This document shows positions 1 to 7,952 of a DNA stretch of 64,000 nt, piece by piece. Source of the stretch: Rahnella rivi (lineage in GTDB: Bacteria; Pseudomonadota; Gammaproteobacteria; Enterobacterales; Enterobacteriaceae); assembly GCF_019049655.1 (NCBI RefSeq), contig NZ_JAFMOX010000060.1:1-64000 (forward strand). The letters run 5' to 3'. The translations under genes were made by a program, and so were the position numbers. The notes under the pieces were generated by a model, which saw only the letters and a list, made by a program, of their open reading frames with translations, did no database searches and was not told the DNA's origin. How positions within the stretch are numbered: the stretch's first letter is position 1; the number at the start of each line of letters is the position of its first letter.

Positions 1-26
1 TTTTTCAACCTAATAGTTTGATTATT

Positions 27-1268
27 CTAAAAGTATATTTTTTCTTCGCCATGCTTTTTAAGCATTTTTATGTGTGTTTCGATTTTCTGGCTTTCATTTA
101 AGTGTATAGATTTAGCTAATTGTCTGTAGGTATGTACAATCAACTCTGCATTGTTTATAACTGTTGCATTCGGTGTATCAAAAGCTGAATCAAAATTTGA
201 TTTTTCTGTTCTCCAATCACCGTAATTTTCTGTGAGATATAGGTCATAATCGGCAGGGATTAAATATTCATCGTTCAAAAAATCACATGTAATCAATGAG
301 AATGGTGTATTATTCCATTTTAATTTTGAACCACCATGCCAGTAATTACCTTCTTCTCTAAAATGGAGAAATATATCTATAGCTGTACCATTTACATGTT
401 TTATTCTAAGAGCTAACGATGAGCGGGTAGCCTGGATGTAAAACAGCCCAGACTTTTTAACCTGATTAATAATATTTTCAGTGCTGACGTCACTCCAGAC
501 ACCAACATCAATATCTTTGTCATGGCCTAGCAGTTTTCTCTCCCGTATACACCCTAGTAATGTTCCACTAACGAGAAAGAAATCTATTCCTGCATTTTTG
601 AATACTTTCTTCAAATCAATTAAAGCTTTTGATGCACTACCAGAGGAAAATTTCTTTTTGCTAACATTGGAAGGAAAGACAACTTCTTTATTTATAGTCT
701 TTTGGATAAAATCTTTCCATAATGCTATTGCATCACCGTAGTTTTTCGAACGCATTGCCGAAGTTGAAATATAGCTCTGAAGTTCGTAATGATAACCTGG
801 AATTTTCCCTTTGTTTTTGAACAGTACCCAAAGCGATTTTAATCTCTGATGATCACTATTATTGACTGTTAAGTTCGCCAGCAATAGCCATGTTTTTAAC
901 CTATGCGAGTTTTCAAGGGTTTCTTCTAAAATATCTCTCGCTAACTCGTTTTTACCTTCTAATCTATAAGTTTCACTAAGCAGATACGCCATATCCGCAT
1001 GTTTAGGATACCGTCGGTTAAGTTTTTTTAAAATAAGTATTGTTTTGGAATATTCTCCGAATAAAAAGTTAAGATGAGCGGCATAATATTTTAAGAGAGG
1101 GTTTTTATCAGTATTTTTCCAATTCAAAAAATTATGCATTATATTAGTCTTACCCCTTGATATAAAAAAATTAAAGGATAAGGCATAAAGAATGTTTAAT
1201 GGCGTAACTTTTCCAAAAAACCTACATTCTCGATAGGCCTTTTTGAACGCTAAATTTATTGCTGACAA
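27..1268 (-). CDS. LicD-like phosphotransferase with N-terminal TPR-like region
   Basis: About 413 residues. The N-terminal half (about residues 55-190) is helical and looks like degenerate TPR repeats. The C-terminal half carries a LicD/fukutin-type nucleotidyltransferase fold, with GTLLG at 235-239, a following Arg and the metal-binding DKDID at 250-254, then the family-typical YGDW near residue 333. LicD proteins transfer phosphocholine or other phospho-alcohols onto surface glycans. Lying last behind a CTP:glycerol-3-phosphate cytidylyltransferase and a capsule exporter, a role in adding glycerol phosphate to the exported polymer is inferred. The start is a TTG with a GAGG ribosome site six bases upstream; no ATG is well placed. 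Base composition is distinctly AT-rich, suggesting acquired DNA. The substrate is unproven. Confidence 0.7.
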   Translation of the reverse strand: MSAINLAFKKAYRECRFFGKVTPLNILYALSFNFFISRGKTNIMHNFLNWKNTDKNPLLKYYAAHLNFLFGEYSKTILILKKLNRRYPKHADMAYLLSETYRLEGKNELARDILEETLENSHRLKTWLLLANLTVNNSDHQRLKSLWVLFKNKGKIPGYHYELQSYISTSAMRSKNYGDAIALWKDFIQKTINKEVVFPSNVSKKKFSSGSASKALIDLKKVFKNAGIDFFLVSGTLLGCIRERKLLGHDKDIDVGVWSDVSTENIINQVKKSGLFYIQATRSSLALRIKHVNGTAIDIFLHFREEGNYWHGGSKLKWNNTPFSLITCDFLNDEYLIPADYDLYLTENYGDWRTEKSNFDSAFDTPNATVINNAELIVHTYRQLAKSIHLNESQKIETHIKMLKKHGEEKIYF

Positions 1269-1363
1269 AAAAACCTCATACTCAAAATATTAGCTAGTTG
1301 TAACGTTCGAGAGTCTGATTTACTAGCCAGGTGTGCTGTTTTTATCCTGGCCAATATCACGCA

Positions 1364-1801
1364 TTAGACTGGGTTGGCGTTAATTACTGAACTATTTATT
1401 ACATTTTCGCCATAAGCTTTGATTACTTCAATCAATTGTGTGGTAGAAATTCCTTCTGTTCTTGGAAGGTAGAGCACTTCACACAGTTCTTTAAACATAT
1501 CAAATCGTCCAGCCCAATCATCACCCATTATTAAAACATCTGCATTGTATTTTTGAATGTATTCACCTTTGAGCTCAAGAGACTCTTCTATAAAAACTTC
1601 ATCAACACAATTGAGCGCCGCGATAATACTTTTTCTTTCAATCTCTGAATAAACCGGATTTCTGCTTTTTTTAGAAAAATTGAGGGCATCAGAGGAAACA
1701 CCTACAACTAAGCGGTCTCCGTGTTTTTTCGCACGTTGTAAAATGTTAATATGTCCAATATGTAAAACATCAAAAGTACCGAAAGTAATTACAGTGCGCA
1801 T
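1364..1801 (-). CDS. tagD: glycerol-3-phosphate cytidylyltransferase (TagD-like)
   Basis: 145 residues, close to the length of Bacillus TagD (about 130). It makes CDP-glycerol from CTP and glycerol 3-phosphate in the cytoplasm. The nucleotidyltransferase signature GTFDVLHIGHINIL lies at residues 8-21 and contains the HxGH catalytic motif. The TagD-type C-terminal motif LPRTEGISTT is at about 116-125, and MGDDW at about 92-96. A GAGG ribosome site precedes the ATG. It lies 17 bases after the ABC ATPase gene and 95 bases before the LicD-like gene, so it is probably in one transcript with both. CDP-glycerol implies a glycerol-phosphate-containing capsule or teichoic-acid-like polymer. A related cytidylyltransferase specificity (for example another polyol phosphate) cannot be excluded. 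Confidence 0.85.
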   Translation of the reverse strand: MRTVITFGTFDVLHIGHINILQRAKKHGDRLVVGVSSDALNFSKKSRNPVYSEIERKSIIAALNCVDEVFIEESLELKGEYIQKYNADVLIMGDDWAGRFDMFKELCEVLYLPRTEGISTTQLIEVIKAYGENVINSSVINANPV

Positions 1802-1818
1802 TTATTTTTCCTCTGTAT

Positions 1819-2484
1819 TTATATGTTTTCATCAATTTTATATGTGGCAATGGCTTCATCCACAGATTCGTAATACTTAACAACATTATCTCTGCCAATA
1901 AACAACGCCACATCGCAAAACTCTATCAGTGATCCCAAGCTATGAGAAACCATCAGAAAACTGGCTTCCTTATGGCGGGCTTTAAAGAGGTCTGCGCATT
2001 TCTGCTTAAACCTCGCATCGCCGACTGCTGTGACTTCATCGACAAGATAGTAATCAAATTTGAATGCCATGCTCAGGCCAAAACCCAGACGGGATTTCAT
2101 ACCGGAAGAATAGGTTTTAATCGGCATATCAAAGTATTTACCCAGTTCGGCAAACTCTTCGACGAACGCAACTTTTTCACGTAATTCTTCGGGCGTGGCA
2201 TACAGACGAGCGACAAACTTGACGTTCTCACGGCCTGTCAGGCTGCCCTGAAATCCGCCGGCAAGACCGACCGGCCAGGAAATTGTTTTATCAGTCTGGA
2301 CACGGCCTGAATCAGCACGGTCAATGCCACCAATTACGCGTAACAGGGTTGATTTACCTGCGCCGTTGCGACCTATTAATGCAACGCTTTTACCCGAGGG
2401 TAACTCGACATTCAGATCTTTAAAAACGTAGTGGCGGCCTTTAGGCGTGCGATAGGATTTTGTGAGGTTTTCAATTTTAATCAT
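1819..2484 (-). CDS. kpsT: polysaccharide ABC exporter ATPase (KpsT family)
   Basis: 221 residues, the usual KpsT size. It powers export of a capsular or related polysaccharide across the inner membrane together with the adjacent KpsM-type permease. The Walker A motif GRNGAGKST is at 38-46, the ABC signature TYSSGMKSRLGFG is near 123-135, and Walker B (YYLVDEV) is near 145-151, followed by a His switch in MVSHSLGS. The start overlaps the kpsM stop as ATGA, so the two are translationally coupled. Closely related names are Wzt/TagH; the short length without a C-terminal carbohydrate-binding domain favours KpsT. Confidence 0.85.
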   Translation of the reverse strand: MIKIENLTKSYRTPKGRHYVFKDLNVELPSGKSVALIGRNGAGKSTLLRVIGGIDRADSGRVQTDKTISWPVGLAGGFQGSLTGRENVKFVARLYATPEELREKVAFVEEFAELGKYFDMPIKTYSSGMKSRLGFGLSMAFKFDYYLVDEVTAVGDARFKQKCADLFKARHKEASFLMVSHSLGSLIEFCDVALFIGRDNVVKYYESVDEAIATYKIDENI

Positions 2485-3257
2485 GATGTGAGCATCGCCT
2501 CTTCACGATTACGGTAGAGTGCCAGGCCAATAAATAAGACAACCAGCGTGCAACCTGCCAGATAGTTCAGGCTAACGCCTTCACTGATATAACCGGGAAC
2601 AACCGCCTCACGGCATAACTCAACAACGTGAACGATTGGATTCCACAGCAAATAAGGCCAGTACTCTTTGGGAATAGTATGCAGAGAAAACATGATGCAT
2701 GAGATGAAATAGAGTGGCTTAATCAAGATCGGCAGGAATTTCTCGGTTTCTGGAAATGATTTTCCAACTACCATAAATATTAACCCTACACCGCAGGAGA
2801 AAAGAACTAACAGCATCCATACCACGATCAACGTAATTATTTTAGTGACTTCGAATTCTTCACCCAGCAATCCAACAATAGCCATTAACAGAACATATAC
2901 TACGGCATAAATTACGGTTTCTAACATCGCTCGCGCGAGAATCGTATCAATTGGTTTTACAGGTCGGTAGTTGAATAATCCCTGATTAGCTTCAATAGCT
3001 CCAATTGAACGATTACTGATATTGCTAAAGACGAAGTAAGGAATAATCCCGTTAATCAAAAACACCGGAAACGAAATATCTGGCATGGTGCGATGCATCA
3101 CATAGCCAAAAATGCCCAGCAGAATCAGCATATGCGCCATTGGCTCCAGCGCTGCCCACAGGTACCCCAACCGGTACTTACCAAAACGGGTCTTAATCTC
3201 TCTTAAAAAAAGCGCTTTAACGGCCGCTTTTTGTACTTCCAAGCCACTACGTGCCAT
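2481..3257 (-). CDS. kpsM: polysaccharide ABC exporter permease (KpsM family)
   Basis: 258 residues with about six predicted membrane segments and the ABC-2 permease pattern. The N-terminal amphipathic segment (ALFLREIKTRFG, about residues 15-26) and the LGYLWAALEPMAH motif near 30-42 are typical of KpsM. It forms the inner-membrane channel for the capsule polymer with the coupled ATPase gene. It is the first gene after the JUMPstart element, whose ops end lies about 30 bases upstream of its ATG. That makes RfaH-dependent transcription of this gene and those behind it likely. Confidence 0.85.
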   Translation of the reverse strand: MARSGLEVQKAAVKALFLREIKTRFGKYRLGYLWAALEPMAHMLILLGIFGYVMHRTMPDISFPVFLINGIIPYFVFSNISNRSIGAIEANQGLFNYRPVKPIDTILARAMLETVIYAVVYVLLMAIVGLLGEEFEVTKIITLIVVWMLLVLFSCGVGLIFMVVGKSFPETEKFLPILIKPLYFISCIMFSLHTIPKEYWPYLLWNPIVHVVELCREAVVPGYISEGVSLNYLAGCTLVVLFIGLALYRNREEAMLTS

Positions 3258-3286
3258 CTGTTTTGTCCAGTTTTTATTCGATTTTC

Positions 3287-3324
3287 CACGCTACCGCCCC
3301 TGGCTTATGGCTACCAATGTGCTG
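3287..3324 (-). promoter_or_regulatory. JUMPstart element with ops site (RfaH recruitment)
   Basis: Read on the minus strand, the element begins CAGCACATTGGTAGC and ends in the exact ops core GGCGGTAGCGTG (3298 down to 3287). Spacing and flanking bases match the JUMPstart consensus of enterobacterial capsule and LPS operons. In the known mechanism the ops element pauses RNA polymerase and loads the antiterminator RfaH. It is oriented to act on kpsM-kpsT-tagD-licD. Confidence 0.9.
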
Positions 3325-3808
3325 AAATCAGGGTCAGATTGTGGGAAACGGCGTGGTATTTCACCTCAGTGAGGTAGCCGCAGAAGGAGTGTCACTTTTC
3401 CATAAGTTACTATTGGAGGGGCCATGCCGGAGTGAACGTCCATTGTAAGAATTCTCTTAACTTTCAGTGTTTTATTTCAATGCCTAAATTCACAAAAAAG
3501 TAAAGGTTACGACTAAATATTTCAGCAAGTTACAGGTCATATCGCATTCATGTAAAATTGCTTTGGTCTATTAATTTGCCTTTAAACATTCATCACACCT
3601 ATTGATCTAAGAGTTTTCTGACACGTCTAATAAAACTCTTATTTATCAGTCGGCTAGTGGTACCGGTTTCATGACTAATTAGTTCTGAATTGGTTTACAT
3701 AGAAACTATTCATATAAGTTATTATTCAAAGTTCTTACAAAAACTGTTATGAGTCAGGGATTTCAGTGCAAAACGAGGTATCGGGAGGGGAGGGGGATGA
3801 AAATAGGA
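3325..3808. other. AT-rich intergenic region upstream of the capsule genes
   Basis: No credible gene is seen between the JUMPstart and the dps side. The stretch is AT-rich and would hold the promoter and long leader of the capsule operon on the minus strand. A 9-bp inverted repeat (AAGAGTTTT at 3609-3617 with AAAACTCTT at 3632-3640) is present. I cannot fix a promoter with confidence. Confidence 0.5.
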
Positions 3809-3842
3809 AAGGCCAGTCGCTTACGCCACTGGCCTTATTTTT
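3809..3842. terminator. bidirectional rho-independent terminator downstream of dps
   Basis: The 9-bp stem AAGGCCAGT / ACTGGCCTT (3809-3817 and 3828-3836) is flanked by A-rich sequence on one side and ATTTTTT on the other. It therefore could work on both strands; dps reads into it from the right. Confidence 0.7.
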
Positions 3843-3899
3843 TGCATTGATCCGATGATTTGCCGCAGCCTTGATCAGGCTGCGGTTACCGAGTCCTGA

Positions 3900-4403
3900 T
3901 TACTCGATATTAGATTCGATGAACCACAGGAATTTATCCAAATCGCGTGATGCGGCGGTAAAGATATCTGCGGTGTCTTCGTCTTCCACTTCGCCGATGG
4001 CTTTACGCGTGTCGTTGGCGACAACGGCAAAACGATCTGCCAGCGCTTTCAGGTGTTCCTGCACGGTATGGATGTTAGTCGGGTAGCTTTTCAGTGGGGT
4101 TTTATCGTTAACCACTTGCACGGTACCCAGCGCAACGCCACCTAACTGCACCACACGTTCTGCGATGGTGTCCTGGTGATCGATAACTGCGGTACGGAAT
4201 CCATCGAGCATTTCGTGCACGGCGATGAAGTTTGCGCCACGCATGTTCCAGTGTGCCTGCTTGATGATCAGCGACAGATCGATGTATTCCGCCACCAGGC
4301 GGTTCAGCACTTTGATGGTGCTCAGTTTAACGTTTTCATCTAAATCGTTGCGTGTATAGATAAGTTCAGAAGATTTCGTTTTGACCAGTTTAGCGGTACT
4401 CAT
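3900..4403 (-). CDS. dps: DNA-protecting ferritin-like protein Dps
   Basis: 167 residues, the same length as E. coli Dps. It forms a dodecamer in the cytoplasm that binds DNA and oxidises iron with hydrogen peroxide. The ferroxidase ligands are all present at the E. coli positions: His51, His63, Asp67, Asp78 and Glu82. The Lys-rich N-terminus ([10 protein letters not shown]) that binds DNA is kept. An AGGAG ribosome site precedes the ATG. A sigma-S-type -10 lies about 60 bases upstream. Confidence 0.97.
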   Translation of the reverse strand: MSTAKLVKTKSSELIYTRNDLDENVKLSTIKVLNRLVAEYIDLSLIIKQAHWNMRGANFIAVHEMLDGFRTAVIDHQDTIAERVVQLGGVALGTVQVVNDKTPLKSYPTNIHTVQEHLKALADRFAVVANDTRKAIGEVEDEDTADIFTAASRDLDKFLWFIESNIE

Positions 4404-4463
4404 ATTTATATCTCCTTGTTAGATTTACTTATTAGTTAATGCATATATCTCGTAACTGGATCC

Positions 4464-4469
4464 AGTATA
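4464..4469 (-). promoter_or_regulatory. putative dps promoter -10 (CTATACT)
   Basis: On the minus strand the sequence CTATACT carries a perfect -10 hexamer preceded by C, the base favoured by sigma-S. No good -35 (TTGACA) is present 16-18 bases upstream. This fits a stationary-phase promoter for dps, whose ATG is about 60 bases downstream. Confidence 0.5.
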
Positions 4470-4815
4470 GCAATAAATTTCAGTTTTGCAGGAAAGTCGT
4501 TCCTATCGTTCCGATAGCGTGTGCCATATATTGCCTGCCAGACGATGTTTATTAATTTATCATGTTGATTTTTAAGGTGAATAGGAATGTTCCTGAATTC
4601 GCGTAAATAGTGGGTCAACCGGGGTGTTGAATTATTCCTGAATGTAACATGACATGTTATGTCTATATTTATGACAGCAAAAACAGAGAATGATAAATAT
4701 TCTCGCCTGAGAATGATTGCCAATTTAACACTATTTTCCGGTGAGAATAATCAACGGGGGAAATATTTCCCGCCGTTGATTATTAAGAGGTTTCACTGCC
4801 TGCTCAATACCCGTT
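4470..4815. other. intergenic region between dps and rskA, with a long palindrome
   Basis: No convincing gene is seen. At 4746-4784 there is a 39-base near-perfect inverted repeat: arms AATAATCAACGG and CCGTTGATTATT around a GGGAAAT/ATTTCCC core with one bulged base. It has no long T-run on either side. It could be the 3' end hairpin of the fasciclin-sigma-rskA transcript or a protein-binding site. Confidence 0.6.
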
Positions 4816-5493
4816 TCAGAGCGTCAGCGCACCGCTGTACAGCACGGCACCGGTCGGTTGCCCGGTAGGAGAGCCGCCGCGTGGTTCAACACTGATCGCA
4901 AGCTGGTAACCCGGATCCGGCATTTTTGCCGCCAGCGCCAGCTGAGTGGGTTGCCGGGTATTGAGTAAGCCCAGCGAACGCGGTTTGCCGCCCGGCGGGA
5001 TGGCCCAGAGCTCCAGGCTGCGGTCATCCGCCACGCGCTGCGCATTGAGCGGGGTCAGCATCAGGCTGCGCGTGCTGGCATCCGCACTCACCACCCATTG
5101 CCCGCCCGGAGCGCCTTCACTGCTGGCGAGGATTGCCACCGGCATAGGCACGCCCGGTTGTACCAGCAGACGCGGGATCAGCAGCAGCGCCGCCAGCCCG
5201 GCGGCCAGTGCCCAGCCAAGATAACCGCGCAGCGGCGTTTTGGCGGGAGCCACGCGTTTTGCTGGTTGCAGCGCAAGGTTATGCTGAATGCGCTTCCACA
5301 CCGAAGCGGGTGGGATCACCGGGATGATCTGGTTATCCAGTTGTGTGAAGGCTTCCTGCCAGCGCGCCACTTCGGCCGCCAGTTCAGGGTCTTCCTGCAT
5401 TTTTTGCTCGAATTGAATTTTTGCTGCGCCGCGCAACGTGCCGAGCGCATATTCAGCGGCGAGGGCAGCATGATAATGGCTTCTGCTTTTCAT
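4816..5493 (-). CDS. rskA: RskA-family anti-sigma factor
   Basis: 225 residues. A cytoplasmic N-terminal domain (about 1-88) precedes one membrane segment at about 91-110 and a periplasmic RskA domain (about 115-225). The family inactivates its cognate ECF sigma factor and releases it after regulated proteolysis in the membrane. The start overlaps the sigma gene stop as ATGA, so production is coupled. It is the last gene of the fasciclin-sigma-anti-sigma cluster. Confidence 0.88.
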   Translation of the reverse strand: MKSRSHYHAALAAEYALGTLRGAAKIQFEQKMQEDPELAAEVARWQEAFTQLDNQIIPVIPPASVWKRIQHNLALQPAKRVAPAKTPLRGYLGWALAAGLAALLLIPRLLVQPGVPMPVAILASSEGAPGGQWVVSADASTRSLMLTPLNAQRVADDRSLELWAIPPGGKPRSLGLLNTRQPTQLALAAKMPDPGYQLAISVEPRGGSPTGQPTGAVLYSGALTL

Positions 5494-6071
5494 AGTCCCA
5501 CGCAGCTCTTTAAGTGATCCAGGGCGCGACGGATCCAGCTTTTTATCGTCCCCAGGGGTTGTTGTAGATGAGATGAAACCTCGCCGTGAGACAGACCCTG
5601 ATAATAGGCAAGGATCAGGCTTTGTCGTTGTTCGGCGGGAAGGTGCGCCAGACAGTTCGCCAGCACTTTGGCATCGCTGTCTTGTTGCAATCTTTGCAGG
5701 GGTTCATCACTTTCTTCGACGTAACGGTCCGCCACGCTGTCGTCCAGTTCGTCTGTCTGGTTATCGCTGCCGCGCATCCAGTCGATGGCGCGGTTGCGGA
5801 CAATGTGAGTGAGCCAGGTCATCGGGGAACTGAGGGCGGGGTTATAAGACGCCGCCCGGTTCCACGCGGTGATGTAGCTGTCGTGCAAAACTTCCTCTGC
5901 CCAGGCGTGTCGCCGCAACATGCGTAATGCCACGGCAAAAAGTCTCGGGGAAGTCAGACGGTAGAGTTGCTCGAATGCCTGACGGTCGCCACTGGCCATG
6001 GCGCTCATCAGTTCACGCTGAACTTCCAGCGCTTTCTCTGGTGTCGTATTTTTCAATAAAGGGTCATGCAT
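5490..6071 (-). CDS. sigK: ECF RNA polymerase sigma factor, SigK-like
   Basis: 193 residues. The sigma-70 region 2 spans about residues 30-100 (with the helix around DSYITAWNRA), and region 4 about 130-190 with the recognition helix GTIKSWIRRAL. It directs transcription of a small regulon and is held by the overlapping RskA gene product. It lies 154 bases downstream of the fasciclin gene. A TATACT hexamer on the minus strand near 6125-6130 may give it a separate vegetative promoter. SigK is the best-fitting family because its usual partners, RskA and a fasciclin protein, are both here. Confidence 0.87.
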   Translation of the reverse strand: MHDPLLKNTTPEKALEVQRELMSAMASGDRQAFEQLYRLTSPRLFAVALRMLRRHAWAEEVLHDSYITAWNRAASYNPALSSPMTWLTHIVRNRAIDWMRGSDNQTDELDDSVADRYVEESDEPLQRLQQDSDAKVLANCLAHLPAEQRQSLILAYYQGLSHGEVSSHLQQPLGTIKSWIRRALDHLKSCVGL

Positions 6072-6225
6072 TCGCCCATCCTGACTTTCTGAGATACTGT
6101 TTCATAAGGAAATCCAGCTCTCAGTATAGTCCCCAAAATAATTCGTGTTGCAGTGCCTGGGCAGAAGCTGATCACAGCCTTCAGCGGACGCCTCTGCAAC
6201 GCGAAGTATGAAGGGGCAGCCGGTA

Positions 6226-6789
6226 TTATTTAGGCATCAGTACGGTATCGACCACGTCGATTACACCGTTTTTCTGTTGAACGTCATAGGTACTGATATT
6301 GGCGATATTCCCTTTGCCGTCTTTCAGCTGAATATTGTGCGGGCCGTTGTTGAGGATCCACAGTGGCTGGCCGTTAACGGTTTTCAGTTCCGCGGTGCCG
6401 TTCCCTTTTTTCAGCAGTTTTTCCAGATCTTTCATTTCATATTTACCGGCCACCACGTGGTAGGTGAGGATGCTGGTGAGTGTGGCTTTGTTTTCAGGTT
6501 TCACCAGATTCTCGACGGTGCCCGCCGGCAATTTCGCAAACGCGGCATTGGTCGGGGCAAACACGGTGAACGGACCTTTACCCTGCAACGTGTCCACCAG
6601 ACCGGCAGCTTTCACGGCGGCAACCAGCGTGGTGTGGTCTTTGGAGTTCAGGGCATTCTCTACGATATTTTTGGACGGATACATTTCAGCGCCACCCACC
6701 ATGGTGGTGTTTTGAGACATCATTGCAGCCATTGACGCGGTGCTCAGCAGCAGCGAAGCACAGATAGCGGTACGGATTAATGTTTTCAT
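6226..6789 (-). CDS. secreted fasciclin (FAS1) domain protein
   Basis: 187 residues. An N-terminal signal peptide (about 1-22, ending SMAA) is followed by a single FAS1 domain. The FAS1 H1 box is seen in FTVFAPTNAAF near residues 75-85, and the H2-type end in NGVIDVVDTVLMP at the C-terminus. FAS1 proteins are periplasmic or surface adhesion-type proteins; the ligand is unknown. It is upstream of the sigma/anti-sigma genes on the same strand, the same association as the SigK-controlled MPT70/MPT83 proteins of mycobacteria, so it is probably the sigma factor's target. Confidence 0.87.
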   Translation of the reverse strand: MKTLIRTAICASLLLSTASMAAMMSQNTTMVGGAEMYPSKNIVENALNSKDHTTLVAAVKAAGLVDTLQGKGPFTVFAPTNAAFAKLPAGTVENLVKPENKATLTSILTYHVVAGKYEMKDLEKLLKKGNGTAELKTVNGQPLWILNNGPHNIQLKDGKGNIANISTYDVQQKNGVIDVVDTVLMPK

Positions 6790-6840
6790 GATGTAGTCCT
6801 TCGTAAGTTGAGTAGGTAAGGTCTTGCCTCACATCTATAC

Positions 6841-6867
6841 ATACGAACGACACCCCGCTTTTGGATG
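6841..6867 (-). promoter_or_regulatory. candidate SigK-type promoter of the fasciclin gene
   Basis: On the minus strand CATCC (6867-6863) is separated by 17 bases from CGTAT (6845-6841), about 50 bases before the fasciclin ATG. The CATCC element resembles the -35 described for SigK promoters. This is a motif match by eye only. Confidence 0.4.
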
Positions 6868-6927
6868 CAGGAAAAGATGAAAAAAAGTGAAATAAACGAA
6901 CGTTATTTTCAACACATTGATTATCAA

Positions 6928-6960
6928 TAAAAAAACCGCGCGCATTGGCGTGGTTTTTTA
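6928..6960 (-). terminator. rho-independent terminator of rhtA
   Basis: A GC stem (CCGCGC with GCGTGG, one G-T pair) lies between A-rich and T-rich flanks. On the minus strand it ends in TTTTTTTATT, about 20 bases after the rhtA stop. Confidence 0.75.
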
Positions 6961-6977
6961 TTGGAATAACGCAGAGA

Positions 6978-7952
6978 TTATTTCCCCGACGGATTATTTC
7001 CGGGCACATCCACCGTTTCGATTTTGGTTTTACGCTGGATCGTCAGCGTTGAACCGGCAGAAGCCGCGATAATCGCCGCCAGCCCCAGCCACTGTGACGC
7101 CGTCAGGAACTCGCCCAGGAAGATAATCCCGGAGAGCGCGGCCATGGCCGGTTCCATGCTCATCAGCGTGCCGAAGGTTTTGGCGGGCAGCTTGGTCAGC
7201 GCCATCATTTCCAGCGAATAAGGGATGGCAGAGGTGAGCAGGGCGATCAGTAAGCCGAGCGGCAAGATTTCCCAGCTGAATATAGAGGTGTGCGCCTGCG
7301 CGATGCCAATCGGGAAGAAGATCAGGGCGGCGATAACCGAGCCCATCGCGGCAGTCCCCGGCCCGTAGCTGCTGCCTGCACGCTGCCCGGCAAGAATATA
7401 GATAGCCCAGCAGGCACCGGCGATCAGCGCAAAGCACGCCCCTTTGAGATCAACGCCACCGGCACTTTGTCCGAGCGGCAGCAAAAACAGTAATCCGGCC
7501 ACGGCCAGCGCCACCCAGACAAAATCCACCGGGCGGCGGGAAGAGAACATCGCCACCGCCAGCGGCCCGGTGAACTCGAGCGCAACGGCAATCCCGAGCG
7601 GCACGGTGCGCAGCGCCAGATAGAAGCTGTAGTTCATACAACCCAGCGCAAGCCCGTACATCAGCAGTGCGCGAAAATTACCGCCGCGCATTTTAAAGCG
7701 CCACGGTCGGAAATAGATCAGCAGCAGAATGGAACCCAGCCCGAGACGCAGTGCCGTTACGCCCTGCGGGCCGACGACCGGGAACAGCGTTTTCGCCAGT
7801 GACGCGCCGCCCTGTAAGGAAAGCATGGCGATGAGCAGCAGCAGGATGGCGACCAGAGGTGAGGCTTTCTTAGGTAATGCCGGCACCGGCGGGCTGTTGT
7901 TGTGTTCTTCTGCGGGCACGGCGGCCTGCATTTTTTTTCCTGACTGTGTCAT
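6978..7952 (-). CDS. rhtA: threonine/homoserine exporter RhtA
   Basis: 324 residues with ten predicted membrane segments in two EamA domains. It is an inner-membrane exporter of threonine, homoserine and related amino acids. The N-terminus carries an extra hydrophilic, Pro-rich stretch of about 30 residues before the first membrane segment, making it longer than E. coli RhtA (295). Its place between dps and ompX matches the E. coli neighbourhood. The exact start is uncertain: an AAGG lies ten bases before the chosen ATG, and a Met at residue 8 is an alternative. Confidence 0.9.
   Translation of the reverse strand: MTQSGKKMQAAVPAEEHNNSPPVPALPKKASPLVAILLLLIAMLSLQGGASLAKTLFPVVGPQGVTALRLGLGSILLLIYFRPWRFKMRGGNFRALLMYGLALGCMNYSFYLALRTVPLGIAVALEFTGPLAVAMFSSRRPVDFVWVALAVAGLLFLLPLGQSAGGVDLKGACFALIAGACWAIYILAGQRAGSSYGPGTAAMGSVIAALIFFPIGIAQAHTSIFSWEILPLGLLIALLTSAIPYSLEMMALTKLPAKTFGTLMSMEPAMAALSGIIFLGEFLTASQWLGLAAIIAASAGSTLTIQRKTKIETVDVPGNNPSGK

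Noticed and set aside
4436-4723. 95-codon open frame on the minus strand upstream of dps
   Set aside because: It spans the dps promoter, has no clear ribosome site and no recognisable motif; treated as chance.
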